Source of the DNA: Commensalibacter intestini A911
GTDB taxonomy: Bacteria > Pseudomonadota > Alphaproteobacteria > Acetobacterales > Acetobacteraceae
Assembly: GCF_000231445.1 (NCBI RefSeq)
Contig: NZ_AGFR01000010.1
Location: 1-64,000 of the forward strand
DNA length: 64,000 bases
Direction: 5' to 3'
The notes under the pieces: model-generated
Databases searched by the model: none
Told to the model about the DNA's origin: nothing
The model's input: only the letters and a program-made list of their open reading frames with translations
Shown: in pieces, positions 43,078 through 52,958 of the stretch
Position numbering within the stretch: position 1 is the stretch's first letter
Layout: each line of letters opens with the position of its first letter
Made by a program: the position numbers and the translations under genes

Positions 43078-44191
43078 AATGATACTCCCATTGATGATTT
43101 AAAAAGGATGGGTTTGATTCGACTTTTAATGAAACGCCACATCTTTGTTCAAAATGATTAGTTGCCCAAGTGTCTTTTTGCAATGCTTGAGTAAGCCCAA
43201 GGTTCAATATTAATGTTATTTGATGATATTGGTGGTAGGAAGTTAGACTTTTAAACTGATTCTCTACTATTCCTAGGATTCGAATGGCACGTCCATGATC
43301 AGAAAAAAGAATCTCATGCAAAGGGGGGCGTTTACGAGGACGCGTTATTTCTGCTAGCCCCAAATTTGTAAAGCCAAGAAAACGAGGCTGTAATGGATCT
43401 TGTTGTAAGGCTTCTTCAAAATCCTCTTGAAAGAGACGACGTTTTTTAATGGGTAGTCCTGCCATATCAACAATAATCACACCTGATAAATTACGTAGTC
43501 TTAATTGATGTAACAAAGCAGGTAATGCTTCTTTATTGGCATTAAATTGTGCGCGTAGTTTTGCCTGATTATCATTACTTTGTGTTGCTGTATCCATATC
43601 AATGGCAACTAAGGCGGGTGTTGGTGTAATACTGGCTCTCATGCCGATAGGCAGCTCTACATCGGGTGTCTCTAAAGAATCGATTTGCTCTAATAATTCT
43701 GGATCGATTGATTCTGTTGTTACCGAAGTTCTTGATTTATATTCAGGAGGTAATAAATGAATGAGGCTTGGATCACTCAGTAAAATATCTGCGTCAGACC
43801 ATCTTTTTGCGAGCTCTTCAAAAGGGGAAGGGCCGATTACAAGGCATTGAGGTGATTTATTCTCAGGTAAGTTTAGATCAGGAAGATTTCGAGCATCTAG
43901 CCTAACGCCTTTTCCACCTTGAGCACTGCGTGTGATGCGAACGGCTGTCCAGTCGCCTTTATGTAAATTTTTTGCCCCGGCATTATCAGCAAGAAATCCA
44001 GAGAAATTATTCCCTAGAGTGATGAATGCCCCCCCCAAAGCCGGTAAAGAGCTTTCTACACGCCCTAAATAAATATCGCCAAACCCGTCTGAAAGTCCAG
44101 GATACCATATGGCAAAGTCTAAAAGGCTTTGTTGTTGAGTGACGGCAATACGGATTACCCCTGGAGAGGCAAGAAGTCTAATTTCTGTCAT
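43070..44191 (-). CDS. rng: Ribonuclease E/G family protein
   Basis: 373 residues, shorter than E. coli RNase G (489). The S1-like start is present (GDIYLGRVESSLPALGGAFITLG), and the two catalytic Asp regions can be placed at ALVAIDMDTA and SGVIIVDMAGLP. It processes rRNA ends and degrades mRNA in the cytoplasm. It belongs to the conserved series infA-maf-rng-yacG, although two unrelated genes separate it from maf here. Rne and Rng cannot be fully told apart; the short length and neighbours favour Rng-like. Confidence 0.85.
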   Translation of the reverse strand: MTEIRLLASPGVIRIAVTQQQSLLDFAIWYPGLSDGFGDIYLGRVESSLPALGGAFITLGNNFSGFLADNAGAKNLHKGDWTAVRITRSAQGGKGVRLDARNLPDLNLPENKSPQCLVIGPSPFEELAKRWSDADILLSDPSLIHLLPPEYKSRTSVTTESIDPELLEQIDSLETPDVELPIGMRASITPTPALVAIDMDTATQSNDNQAKLRAQFNANKEALPALLHQLRLRNLSGVIIVDMAGLPIKKRRLFQEDFEEALQQDPLQPRFLGFTNLGLAEITRPRKRPPLHEILFSDHGRAIRILGIVENQFKSLTSYHQYHQITLILNLGLTQALQKDTWATNHFEQRCGVSLKVESNPSFLNHQWEYHYA

Positions 44192-44236
44192 ACAATAAAA
44201 TCTTAGAGCTAATCAGGCTGTGAAAGGGCTTGTCTT

Positions 44237-44809
44237 TTAATCGTTAATATTTTTAATAAATTTAGCAGGAACGCCTGCGACAATACTATTTGCCGCGACA
44301 TCTTTGGTGACGACAGCTCCTGCACCGATAACCGCATTATCATGAATAGTAATGCCGGGTAAAATAGTGACGTTCGATCCAATCCATACATGGTTTCCAA
44401 TATGGACAGGGGAAGGAGAGGTCGTTGCTCGGTGTTCTAGCTGTAATCCATGGTTAAGCGTGGCAATAGTGACATTCATCCCAATAAAGCTGTTATCTCC
44501 GATAAAAATTCCTCCACGATCCTGAAAAGAGCATCCTGTATTAAAGAATACATTCTTTCCAATATGAATATTTTTGCCAAAGTCAGTATAAAAGGGAGGG
44601 AAACATACAAAAGAAGGATCAACAGCTTGACCTGTTAATTGGCTGAACAGATCAACGATTTCCGCCTGTGAATGAAAAGAGTTATTTAACTCCATCGTGA
44701 TCTTTTGTGCTTCGTAAGCGCATTGATGTAACAATGGCATTAACTCTATGTCTGCAGGAGAAATCGGATGTCCTGCTTTACAATAGGTGATAAAATCTTC
44801 CATTTCCAT
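44237..44809 (-). CDS. Maa/NodL-type sugar O-acetyltransferase
   Basis: 190 residues. The N-terminal Mac domain is followed by left-handed beta-helix hexapeptide repeats (about 75-185: IHIGKNVFFN, IFIGDNSFIG, VHIGNHVWIGSNVTILPG, AVIGAGAVVTKDV) and the closing AGVPAKFI. The catalytic His is in ATLNHGL. It acetylates sugars such as maltose, galactoside or Nod-type substrates with acetyl-CoA. With the GT61 gene next to it, it may modify a surface glycan. Its place between maf and rng looks like an insertion. Confidence 0.88.
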   Translation of the reverse strand: MEMEDFITYCKAGHPISPADIELMPLLHQCAYEAQKITMELNNSFHSQAEIVDLFSQLTGQAVDPSFVCFPPFYTDFGKNIHIGKNVFFNTGCSFQDRGGIFIGDNSFIGMNVTIATLNHGLQLEHRATTSPSPVHIGNHVWIGSNVTILPGITIHDNAVIGAGAVVTKDVAANSIVAGVPAKFIKNIND

Positions 44810-44882
44810 TAAGATTATCCTTTATACATTATGATTGTTTTATCCTAAGATATAATTATGATAGAAACATCAGTTTTATTAA

Positions 44883-46028
44883 TTATATAAAATTAAAATT
44901 GTATGCCATTTCTTGTAACTTATCAAAATTGATAGACCATGGAGCATTAATATCACCAGCATATTTTGCAGAAATATAAGCTTCACTTTTTCCAGTTAAT
45001 AAGTACATTTTTTCAGAAGACTGGCACCTTAGGAAAAATTCACTGTAATGCACAAATGCATTTGATGCTAAAATCATAATCTGGCAATCAGGGGGGGCAA
45101 AAGCAATTCCAAACATATTGGTGCCTGAAGGGCCTATGATGTGGCTAGCATTGCTAAACAGAATAATTTGTTGTGCGATACTTAATGTTTCTGGATAAAT
45201 AGTTGTATATCCATGCGAAGCAAAAAAACGTTCAATTTTATCTTCATCATGTAAAGCTCTTTTGGTTTGAGTCCTACGTGAGATATATAAACGTGCTTTA
45301 TGATTGTTTACTAAGGGGCGTTTTAATGGGTTCCAGCATAAAGGTAAAGCTGGAGAGCAATATTCTTGGATTTGAAGTGATTTTTTGGCTAAAAATAGGT
45401 CTTTTACTAATACGGGTTCTGTAATTTGTATAATTTGCTCATCATTAAACTGATATAACTTTAAATATTCTGTAATATATTGCTTGGTAAAGGTTTGAAG
45501 AGTATGAATATTTTTTAAACCATAAAAGTTTTTTAGATAAAGCAGTCCCCACATGCGTGTTAGGCTATCTAACATAAAATGTCCATAGAAGTCAGAGTGC
45601 TGATAATCACAAAAGAAAACTGGATAATCTATGGTGATATTGGTAGAAATATTTGATATTCCCCAGTGCGTTTCATCTATTTTTTTTAAAAAATTATGAT
45701 AAGTCGTATCCCAGTTTGATGCAAAACTATCGATTAGGATTTTATTTTTTGCGATAATAATGCCGCCAGGTAATAGAATGGCATTCTTAATATGGGTAAT
45801 TGTCATTGCTGGATAAGCAATAGAGGTTGGTATCCCAGAGGTTTGAGGGGGCATACCTATTGGGCATTGGATAGGAACTCTTTTCTGTGTACCATATGCA
45901 TAATAAAGCTCGGGAAGCTGGATTTCGCCTGAAGCCATAATCTCAGCATAGCCCTCGTTTGTTAAAAGTTCTTCTTGATTAATTTTTTCGAATAAATCTT
46001 CTATTTGAGCGATGGTAAAAGAATGCAT
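44883..46028 (-). CDS. Family 61 glycosyltransferase (DUF563)
   Basis: 381 residues. The DUF563 core shows FGHFMLD-like DFYGHFMLDSLTRMWGLLYL (about 150-172), RLYISRRTQTKRAL, and ERFFASHGYTTIYPETLSIAQQIILFSNASHIIGPSGTNMFGIAFAPP (about 265-315). GT61 enzymes add xylose or other sugars; bacterial members belong to surface polysaccharide or glycoprotein synthesis. It lies between maf and the acetyltransferase. Its AT-rich bases differ from the housekeeping neighbours, which suggests gain. Confidence 0.85.
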   Translation of the reverse strand: MHSFTIAQIEDLFEKINQEELLTNEGYAEIMASGEIQLPELYYAYGTQKRVPIQCPIGMPPQTSGIPTSIAYPAMTITHIKNAILLPGGIIIAKNKILIDSFASNWDTTYHNFLKKIDETHWGISNISTNITIDYPVFFCDYQHSDFYGHFMLDSLTRMWGLLYLKNFYGLKNIHTLQTFTKQYITEYLKLYQFNDEQIIQITEPVLVKDLFLAKKSLQIQEYCSPALPLCWNPLKRPLVNNHKARLYISRRTQTKRALHDEDKIERFFASHGYTTIYPETLSIAQQIILFSNASHIIGPSGTNMFGIAFAPPDCQIMILASNAFVHYSEFFLRCQSSEKMYLLTGKSEAYISAKYAGDINAPWSINFDKLQEMAYNFNFI

Positions 46029-46097
46029 TGATTAATCTTAAAAATTTGTTGGTTTAGAAGCTTTGAAACAAGATGAAATTATAAATATTATCGTTTA

Positions 46098-46718
46098 CTA
46101 AAGAATCAACCCATGTCCGCGCAACAATTGTGCAGTTTCAAATAAAGGGAGACCGACTACATTGCTATGACTGCCACTGATGGCTTGGATAAATGAGGCA
46201 GCGATTCCTTGGATGGCATAAGAGCCAGCTTTGTCTTTCCATTCTTCGTTATCAAGATAGTGCTCAAGTTGTTTCTCGGTGAGGCGAGAAAATTGCACCA
46301 TTGTACATACTTGCCGAGAGGACGTTTTGCCAGTTAGTGTATTTAACAGAACCACACTGGTATAGACACGGTGTCTACGGCCAGAGAGCAAGCTTAAATG
46401 CTTTTTAGCAATATGACGTTCTGAGGTTTTATTGAGAATTCGTCGGCCTGCAGCAGCAATTGTATCTGCTGCTAAAATAAACTGACTATCTTTAGAGTTT
46501 GATTGCGCAGCCATGGCTTTGGCATTAGCTAACCGTTGCACATACACCCTTGGTAATTCTTGTTTCAAAGGGGTTTCATCAATATCGGTTGCAATGATTG
46601 TTTGTGGGGCAATACCAATCTGTTCCAACAGCTGTAACCGTCTGGGCGATGCAGAGGCAAGCACAATTGGCAGTTTGGTAACGTTATAAGTTGGTACAGC
46701 GTTACCCATTACGGTCAC
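46098..46718 (-). CDS. maf: Maf-type nucleoside triphosphate pyrophosphatase
   Basis: 206 residues from GTG 46718 (ATG 46709 is an alternative). Maf motifs: LASASPRRLQLLEQIG (about 20-35), the DIDETP loop, and AADTIAAAGRRIL. It hydrolyses non-canonical nucleotides (dTTP/UTP-type) to the monophosphate and is linked to septum inhibition and housecleaning. It follows infA by one base, so the two are coupled. The 'VVGLPLF' C-terminus is typical. Confidence 0.92.
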   Translation of the reverse strand: MTVMGNAVPTYNVTKLPIVLASASPRRLQLLEQIGIAPQTIIATDIDETPLKQELPRVYVQRLANAKAMAAQSNSKDSQFILAADTIAAAGRRILNKTSERHIAKKHLSLLSGRRHRVYTSVVLLNTLTGKTSSRQVCTMVQFSRLTEKQLEHYLDNEEWKDKAGSYAIQGIAASFIQAISGSHSNVVGLPLFETAQLLRGHGLIL

Positions 46719-46719
46719 T

Positions 46720-46938
46720 TTATTTAAAGCGAAAAGTAATACGACCTTTACTTAGGTCATATGGAGTCATTTCAACACTCACACGGTCACCAGCCAATAC
46801 ACGAATACGGTTTTTGCGCATTTTACCGCTGGTATGTGCCAAAATAACATGTTCATTATCTAACTTAACACGAAACATAGCATTCGGAAGCAGCTCTGTT
46901 ACTGTTCCATTAAATTCGATCATATCTTCTTTAGACAT
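46720..46938 (-). CDS. infA: Translation initiation factor IF-1
   Basis: 72 residues, the standard IF-1 length, with an OB fold: [59 protein letters not shown]. It binds the ribosomal A site and helps IF-2 and IF-3 in initiation. It leads the infA-maf group. Essential and well conserved. Confidence 0.97.
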   Translation of the reverse strand: MSKEDMIEFNGTVTELLPNAMFRVKLDNEHVILAHTSGKMRKNRIRVLAGDRVSVEMTPYDLSKGRITFRFK

Positions 46939-47020
46939 TTGTAGATATTTTGCCTTATATTTTATTAATCATATTAAAACTGTCACAACTTAACGACTAT
47001 TTCTTTAAAAAGTCTAGCTT

Positions 47021-48319
47021 TTATTTTTCTAAACTCTTTAAACGTTGCGAAATGCTGAGCGCATGTGCTGTTAATCCCTCGGTATTTGCAATAGCAACAG
47101 CCGCAGGGCCAACATTTTCAATCCCTTGCTCATTTGACTTAAGGAATGTTGTGCGCTTCATAAAGTCAAAGATGGATAATCCAGAAGAAAAACGTGCTGC
47201 TCCGCTGGTTGGTAAGACGTGATTAGGGCCACCAACATAGTCACCAATGGCTTCTGGACACCATTTTCCGATAAAAATAGCTCCTGCATGACGAACATCT
47301 TCAAAGAGATTATTGGATTCTTCGACCATTAACTCTAGATGTTCAGGGGCAATCTTGTTAATTAAGATGGCTGCTTCATTCCAAGATTGAACCACAATGA
47401 CAGCACCATGATTTTCCCAACTAACTTTTGCAATGTCTTTGCGTGCCAATATTTCTAACTGTTCATTAACGGCGTTAACAACTTGATCTGCAAATTCTTT
47501 GTCATTGGTAATAAAGATTGATTGAGCCATTTTGTCATGCTCTGATTGTGCCAATAAATCCAAAGCAATATGGGTTGGATTATTGTCTTTATCAGCAACG
47601 ACAACGACTTCAGAAGGACCTGCGACACTGTCAATCCCGACTAATCCATAAACTTGGCGTTTAGCCTCAGCGACATAGGCATTTCCAGGGCCAACGATGT
47701 AATCCACAGCAGAAATCGTTTCTGTTCCATAAGCGAGTGCAGCAACGGCTTGAGCACCACCTACACGGTAAATTTCGGTCACGCCTGCTTTATGAGCTGC
47801 GGCTAAAACTAATGGATTTAATTGTCCATCAGGGGTAGGCACGCACATTGCTAATCTTTTAACGCCAGCAACAGTGGCTGGAATAGCATTCATTAAAACA
47901 GATGAAGGGTAAGCAGCGGTTCCACCAGGCACATAAAGACCTGCAGAATCCATTGGACGCCAACGATATCCTAATTCAAATCCACTATCATCTTCGTAAT
48001 GTAGATTAGGAGGAAGTTGCTTTTCATGAAAAGATCGAATTCGATAAGCTGCGACATCCAGAGCTTCTAATAATTCAGGAGAAATCTCGTTATAAGCATC
48101 TTTGATTTCTTTATCAGTAATGCGTAGTTCCGAAGTGGTAATGGGAAGGCGGTCAAAACGCTCTGTATATTCACAAAGGGCTGTGTCGCCATTTGTTTTA
48201 ACATTCTCTAAAATCTCGGTTACTGGATGCTTTACAGCAGACGTATCCATTGCTCTTTCTGTTAATAAACGATTAAAAATAGCAGAAAAATCAGATTGTG
48301 TGGTCATTAAATATTGCAT
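47021..48319 (-). CDS. hisD: Histidinol dehydrogenase
   Basis: 432 residues. Family motifs: VPGGTAAYPSSVLMNAIPA, GGAQAVAALAYGT, IVGPGNAYVAEAKRQVYG, DSVAGPSEVVVVAD and zinc/catalytic residues in LLAQSEHDKMAQS, APEHLELMVE and GDYVGGPNHVLPT. It carries out the last two oxidations to histidine with NAD in the cytoplasm. The ATG has AAGG eight bases upstream. It lies 13 bases after hisG, so the two form an operon. Confidence 0.96.
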   Translation of the reverse strand: MQYLMTTQSDFSAIFNRLLTERAMDTSAVKHPVTEILENVKTNGDTALCEYTERFDRLPITTSELRITDKEIKDAYNEISPELLEALDVAAYRIRSFHEKQLPPNLHYEDDSGFELGYRWRPMDSAGLYVPGGTAAYPSSVLMNAIPATVAGVKRLAMCVPTPDGQLNPLVLAAAHKAGVTEIYRVGGAQAVAALAYGTETISAVDYIVGPGNAYVAEAKRQVYGLVGIDSVAGPSEVVVVADKDNNPTHIALDLLAQSEHDKMAQSIFITNDKEFADQVVNAVNEQLEILARKDIAKVSWENHGAVIVVQSWNEAAILINKIAPEHLELMVEESNNLFEDVRHAGAIFIGKWCPEAIGDYVGGPNHVLPTSGAARFSSGLSIFDFMKRTTFLKSNEQGIENVGPAAVAIANTEGLTAHALSISQRLKSLEK

Positions 48320-48332
48320 GACAATACCTTAA

Positions 48333-49007
48333 TTACGCAATGGATTGAGGAGGTAGCGTTTGACGGAAGCGCTCGGTCAGTGCATTAATGCGTGCAGATT
48401 GCGTTTTTAATGCTGTACGATTAATAATCAAACGACTAGAGACATCAACAATGGTTTCGACTTCTTGTAATCCGTTCGCTTTTAAGGTAGAGCCCGTATC
48501 AACAAGATCGATAATTAAATTGGATAGTTTTAATACTGGAGCCAATTCCATCGCTCCGTGTAAGTTTACGATATCTGCTTGTACGCCTTTTTTAGCAAAA
48601 AAGCGACGTGTAATATTTGGATATTTGGTTGCGACACGGATTTGAGACCATCTGGCCGGGTCTTCTAAATTTTTATCTTTGGTATTGGCAAGCTGTGCCA
48701 CAGATAAACGGCAACGCCCTACATCTAGGTTCAATGGGGCATAAATATCTGGATAATCAAATTCCATTAATACGTCAGAACCACAAATCCCAAGGGACGC
48801 AGTGCCAAAAGCAACAAAAGTTGCAACGTCAAAAGATCTGACACGGATGATATCTAATCCAGGATCATTGGTTTTAAATCGTAATAACCGACTGTCAGCA
48901 TCAAAGAATGCAGGTTCTGGAATAATATTCGCTGCTTCTAGTAAGGGAATGCAGGCTTTAAGGATTCTTCCTTTTGGAAGAGCAAGGATCAAAGAGTTAT
49001 TGTTCAT
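48333..49007 (-). CDS. hisG: ATP phosphoribosyltransferase, short form
   Basis: 224 residues. LALPKGRILKACIPLLEAANI at the start, GSDVLMEFDYPDIYAPLNLDVGRCRLSVA, and the PRPP loop VDLVDTGSTLKANGLQEVE. The short form lacks the C-terminal regulatory domain and needs HisZ as a partner, which is not in the window. First committed step of histidine synthesis. Operon with hisD. Confidence 0.94.
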   Translation of the reverse strand: MNNNSLILALPKGRILKACIPLLEAANIIPEPAFFDADSRLLRFKTNDPGLDIIRVRSFDVATFVAFGTASLGICGSDVLMEFDYPDIYAPLNLDVGRCRLSVAQLANTKDKNLEDPARWSQIRVATKYPNITRRFFAKKGVQADIVNLHGAMELAPVLKLSNLIIDLVDTGSTLKANGLQEVETIVDVSSRLIINRTALKTQSARINALTERFRQTLPPQSIA

Positions 49008-49044
49008 GTCAGATGCAGATATTCCAGCAATCGATAAAAATAAT

Positions 49045-49089
49045 AAAAAAACTGATTATATTTAATTAATAATGATTAAATATAATCAG
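49045..49089 (-). terminator. Terminator of murA
   Basis: A 15-bp perfect stem (49052-49066 with 49075-49089) with an eight-base loop is followed on the minus strand by a run of seven T. It lies 53 bases after the murA stop and just upstream of hisG. Confidence 0.92.
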
Positions 49090-49142
49090 AATATAAAGAC
49101 AAAACAATATAATCTTGTTTTTAATTTAGTATATGAAACAGA

Positions 49143-50405
49143 TTAATTTTTAATTCGCTCGATATTAGCGCCACAAGCAGCAAGTTTTTTCTCTACAGCT
49201 TCATAACCACGATCTAAATGATAAACGCGGTTCAAGCTGGTTTCTCCAGCAGCGGCAAGGCCGGCTAAGATCAAAGAAAATGATGCGCGTAAGTCGGTTG
49301 CCATTACAGGTGCACCTGATAAAGAATGAACGCCACGAATAATTGCAGAGGAGCCATGAACGTTGATTCTTGCGCCCATACGGTTTAATTCTGGCACATG
49401 CATGAAGCGATTTTCGAAAATTGTTTCTGTAATCATGCTGGCACCTTCTGAAATAGAAAGAAGCGCCATGAATTGTGCTTGCATATCGGTTGGGAATCCA
49501 GGGTAAGCTTCGGTCATAATATCAATACCGCGTAAGCTGCCTGTACGACGAACGCGAATAGCATTGTCCTCTTGGAAAACTTCCACACCACATTCTTCTA
49601 ATGCATGTAGGACAGAGCCAAGATATTCTGTTTTTGCACCAATTAAACGCAACTCTCCGCCTGTAATCCCAGCAGCACACGCATACGTGCCACATTCAAT
49701 GCGATCGAATAGGATAGAGTGTTCCGCACCATGTAAGGCATCGACACCATCAATAATCAGATGGCTAGTGCCTCGGCCTTGGATTTTTGCACCCATAGCG
49801 ACCAAACAATCGATTAAGTCACAAATTTCTGGTTCACGAGCAGCGTTTAATAATTCCGTTCTGCCTTTTGCAAGGGTTGCTGCCATGACAGTATTTTCTG
49901 TTGCTCCAACAGAAACGAAAGGAAATACAAAGCGTGTACCTGTTAATCCTTTTGGTGCTGTTGCGTTAATATACCCACCATCGATTTCAATCTCTGCACC
50001 CAAAGCGGTTAATGCTTCTAAGTGAAGATTGACAGGGCGTGTCCCAATGGCACAACCACCAGGTAAAGAAACGCGAGCTTTACCACAACGTGCGAGTAAT
50101 GGCCCTAAGACCAACACAGAAGCACGCATTTTGGAAACGATATTATATGGAGCTTCAGTATTGGTGATTTCGCCTTTGAAGGAGTAATGATGCGGGTCTT
50201 TGCTATCAATACTGATATCTAGGCCATGTTGATGGATAAGATCACACATGGTTTTAATATCCACAATCTGTGGCATATTTTTCAAAGAAAGGGTTTCAGA
50301 GGTTAAAAGTGCACAAGGCATAATTGCCAAAGCTGCATTTTTTGCACCGCCAATAACAATATCACCGTGTAGGGGTCTGCCCCCACGAATTAAAAATCGA
50401 TCCAT
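49143..50405 (-). CDS. murA: UDP-N-acetylglucosamine 1-carboxyvinyltransferase
   Basis: 420 residues. [27 protein letters not shown] at the N-terminus, the catalytic-loop region [26 protein letters not shown] with the active Cys of fosfomycin-sensitive enzymes, and [15 protein letters not shown]. It adds enolpyruvate to UDP-GlcNAc, the first step of peptidoglycan synthesis. It lies 21 bases after dcd on the same strand. Confidence 0.96.
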   Translation of the reverse strand: MDRFLIRGGRPLHGDIVIGGAKNAALAIMPCALLTSETLSLKNMPQIVDIKTMCDLIHQHGLDISIDSKDPHHYSFKGEITNTEAPYNIVSKMRASVLVLGPLLARCGKARVSLPGGCAIGTRPVNLHLEALTALGAEIEIDGGYINATAPKGLTGTRFVFPFVSVGATENTVMAATLAKGRTELLNAAREPEICDLIDCLVAMGAKIQGRGTSHLIIDGVDALHGAEHSILFDRIECGTYACAAGITGGELRLIGAKTEYLGSVLHALEECGVEVFQEDNAIRVRRTGSLRGIDIMTEAYPGFPTDMQAQFMALLSISEGASMITETIFENRFMHVPELNRMGARINVHGSSAIIRGVHSLSGAPVMATDLRASFSLILAGLAAAGETSLNRVYHLDRGYEAVEKKLAACGANIERIKN

Positions 50406-50426
50406 ATTTTTCAGTTTCTCAGTCTA

Positions 50427-50981
50427 TTATAAACGTGGAGTTGCAACGCCTAATTGGCCCATATATTTCCCTTTTTTATCGGCATAGCTGATATCGCAAG
50501 GTGCACTGCCCTGGAAAAAGAGAAATTGACAAATGCCTTCATTGGCATAAATCTTTGCAGGAAGAGGGGTTGTATTACTAATTTCAATCGTCACTTGACC
50601 TTCCCACTCAGGTTCCAAAGGGGTCACGTTGACGATAATGCCACAACGGGCATAAGTTGATTTGCCAAGGCAAACCACTAAAATATCTCTAGGCACACGA
50701 AAATATTCAATCGTGTGAGCTAATGCAAAGCTGTTGGGGGGAATAATACATACGTCTGTTTTTCGTGTAACAAAACTGTTCGGTGTAAAATTTTTCGGAT
50801 CAACAATAGCGTTATCAATATCTGTAAAAATTTTAAATTCATCCGCAACACGGGCATCATATCCATAAGAGGATACACCATAAGAAATTATGCCTTCACG
50901 ATGTTGTTTATCCGCAAAAGGTTCGATCATTTTACGATCTTTTGCCATTTTTGTAATCCAACTGTCTGGCATAATTGGCAT
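50427..50981 (-). CDS. dcd: dCTP deaminase
   Basis: 184 residues, standard length. [18 protein letters not shown], catalytic-site [10 protein letters not shown] and [29 protein letters not shown] identify Dcd. It turns dCTP into dUTP, which supplies dUMP for thymidylate synthesis. It sits between murA and a short charged protein, an order common in Acetobacteraceae. Confidence 0.95.
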   Translation of the reverse strand: MPIMPDSWITKMAKDRKMIEPFADKQHREGIISYGVSSYGYDARVADEFKIFTDIDNAIVDPKNFTPNSFVTRKTDVCIIPPNSFALAHTIEYFRVPRDILVVCLGKSTYARCGIIVNVTPLEPEWEGQVTIEISNTTPLPAKIYANEGICQFLFFQGSAPCDISYADKKGKYMGQLGVATPRL

Positions 50982-51069
50982 TCGTGTATTCCTCTTAAAT
51001 CTTCCGAAATGATGAGTTTTTCAATAAACGACGTTAGAGATTCAAACAAGCTTTTTCTTGAAAAATAGC

Positions 51070-51204
51070 TTAAGACTGCTGTTCTTTTTTATTGCGTTGC
51101 TGCTCTTTGCGTCGTTTAAGGTTTTCACGAAGCGCCGCAGCTTCTTTTTCACGGCGCTTGATCTTAGCCTCTTTTTCGGTTTGTTCAGGTTTATTTGTAT
51201 TCAT
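51070..51204 (-). CDS. Short charged protein, conserved-type
   Basis: 44 residues, mostly Lys, Arg, Glu and Gln, with a central helix EAAALRENLKRRKEQQRNKK. This A-A-x-L-R-E-N-L-x-R-R-K pattern is familiar from short alphaproteobacterial proteins of unknown role. It lies between dcd and glk on the same strand with small gaps. A nucleic-acid or ribosome-binding role would fit the charge, but this is a guess. Confidence 0.75.
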   Translation of the reverse strand: MNTNKPEQTEKEAKIKRREKEAAALRENLKRRKEQQRNKKEQQS

Positions 51205-51222
51205 TAGGACATGAATCTTAAT

Positions 51223-52239
51223 TTATTTTTTTGTATGTTTTACAGCATAAGCAGCTGCAGCACCTAACAAACCAGGTTGAGGATAAGTTAGAACTTCAAC
51301 AGGAAGTTGAGCTAACATTCTTTCAAAGCGGCCTTTGTCAACGAAACGTTCACCAAAGCCTGATTGAGGAAGGTAGTCAGCTAGTAATTGACCAATACCA
51401 CCACTAATGACAACGCGGTTAGAGAGTTGAGCTAATGCGATATCAGCACAGAAAGTTCCCATATTTAAGCAAAATCTTTCAAGTGCAGCAGCTGCTAGAT
51501 GATCGGTTCCTTTTAATGCTGAATCCCAAAGGTTGCTATCGCTATGATGGCTAACCGGCAGGCCAGCACTTGCAGCTAGTGCGTCATAAATATTGCCTAA
51601 TCCTGGGCCTGAAATAATACGTTCTGCGGAGACACGGCGATAATGTTGTTTTAAGTAACGTAGGATACTAATATCAATATTATCACAAGGTGCATAAGTG
51701 ATGTGACCACCTTCACTTGGGATAACGTGATAAGAATCGTCTTCAAACATTAATGAAGCAACACCAAGGCCTGTTCCAGGACCAACAATAGAAGTAACAC
51801 CTGTTAATGGTTCTTTGCGTTTTGGACCACAGATATGTTTTAAATAAGTGCCATCGCTATGGGCTGTTGCATGTGCGACAGCTTCGAAATCATTAATTAA
51901 AACAAGCGTTTCTAATTTAAGTTGTTCTGCCAGTAAAGCAGGACGGATGATCCAAGGACTATTAGAAAATTTGAGAATATCCCCACGGATAGGGCAGGCA
52001 ATTGCCATAGATGCAGCTTTTGGAAGTGGACGGCCGATTTTTTGTCCAAAAGCATCCCAAGCTAATTGTAATGTCGCATATTCAGCTGTTTTTAAAATAT
52101 TTTCATTATCAATTGATAATACTTTACCATTTTGCACTTTGGCAATTGCAAATCGCGCATTTGTTCCGCCAATATCTGCAACAATGACTTCGGTAACATC
52201 TTGTTGATGAGCTGATTTTTTATTATCTGAAGCGGTCAT
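51223..52239 (-). CDS. glk: Glucokinase
   Basis: 338 residues. ATP-binding VADIGGTNARFAIA, ISSNW-equivalent FSNSPWIIR, catalytic LVLINDFEAVAHA, GPGTGLGVA and GGHITYAP with ERIISGPGLGNIY. It phosphorylates glucose with ATP in the cytoplasm, feeding the pentose phosphate and Entner-Doudoroff routes. It lies 18 bases upstream of the 44-residue gene on the same strand. Confidence 0.93.
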   Translation of the reverse strand: MTASDNKKSAHQQDVTEVIVADIGGTNARFAIAKVQNGKVLSIDNENILKTAEYATLQLAWDAFGQKIGRPLPKAASMAIACPIRGDILKFSNSPWIIRPALLAEQLKLETLVLINDFEAVAHATAHSDGTYLKHICGPKRKEPLTGVTSIVGPGTGLGVASLMFEDDSYHVIPSEGGHITYAPCDNIDISILRYLKQHYRRVSAERIISGPGLGNIYDALAASAGLPVSHHSDSNLWDSALKGTDHLAAAALERFCLNMGTFCADIALAQLSNRVVISGGIGQLLADYLPQSGFGERFVDKGRFERMLAQLPVEVLTYPQPGLLGAAAAYAVKHTKK

Positions 52240-52340
52240 TATTGTATCCTTTGATGTGGGGTTTAAAGAATAGCGTTAATATACTCTTATCTTTTCCAAT
52301 CAGAAAAGAGATAATTTTAAGGCGCAGTCATTATTTGTGT

Positions 52341-52913
52341 TTATTTCGTATTTGGTAATGTGAAATGCAAATCTGGGTGGCTAGAAATAATGGCAGTCAT
52401 TGCATCATAAACATGCTTTAAAGACAAAGACTGGGAATATGAAGACGGTGTGATTAATCGTGCCTTACGAGAAGAGACTAAGTCATTGATAAAGTCTTGT
52501 TGATCCTTTGCACCATAAATAATAGCTTGATAAAAGTTATTTTTATTCGTTTTTTTCAGTAATGTTAGGTTTTGACCAAGTTTGTCACTTTGATTTTTGA
52601 TGTAAAAAATAATTCCTGTGTCAGGCCAGTTAGGGGTGACTGCATTAAGAATGATTTGATTGGGTAAAAAAGAAATGTATAGTACGGGAACCATCGGCAT
52701 CCGTTCGTTCCACCACATTAATGTTGGTGGGGTACTTTGCGGATTATAGCGCCACTCTCCATATTTAGGATATGCTAGTTCAGGTGCTGGGCTTGTTTGC
52801 GAAGAAGTATTTTTCGCAGAGACTGTGATTGTAGGCACGATTGAGAGTGCGAAGACACAGGTTGTTAACAAACCGACCATTTTCCAACGATCAAAAAGAG
52901 AGCGAAACATCAT
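52341..52913 (-). CDS. Exported protein of unknown function, paralogue A
   Basis: 190 residues. A signal peptide (cleavage near VSA-K, about residue 33) is followed by YPKYGEWRYNPQSTPPTLMWW and a beta-rich body. It shares its pattern (tyrosine-glycine-x-W near the mature start, YISFLPNQ / YITPSQN, then LVS and L-DE-type segments) with the gene just upstream at 52959, so the two look like diverged tandem paralogues. No enzymatic motif is visible. Confidence 0.6.
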   Translation of the reverse strand: MMFRSLFDRWKMVGLLTTCVFALSIVPTITVSAKNTSSQTSPAPELAYPKYGEWRYNPQSTPPTLMWWNERMPMVPVLYISFLPNQIILNAVTPNWPDTGIIFYIKNQSDKLGQNLTLLKKTNKNNFYQAIIYGAKDQQDFINDLVSSRKARLITPSSYSQSLSLKHVYDAMTAIISSHPDLHFTLPNTK

Positions 52914-52958
52914 TTTACCTTTTATTGGTTATTTATTAAATATTATAATTGTAGAGGA

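Noticed and set aside
49564-50025. 153-codon plus-strand frame inside murA
   Set aside because: It is the mirror of murA codons, with a composition typical of an antisense shadow.
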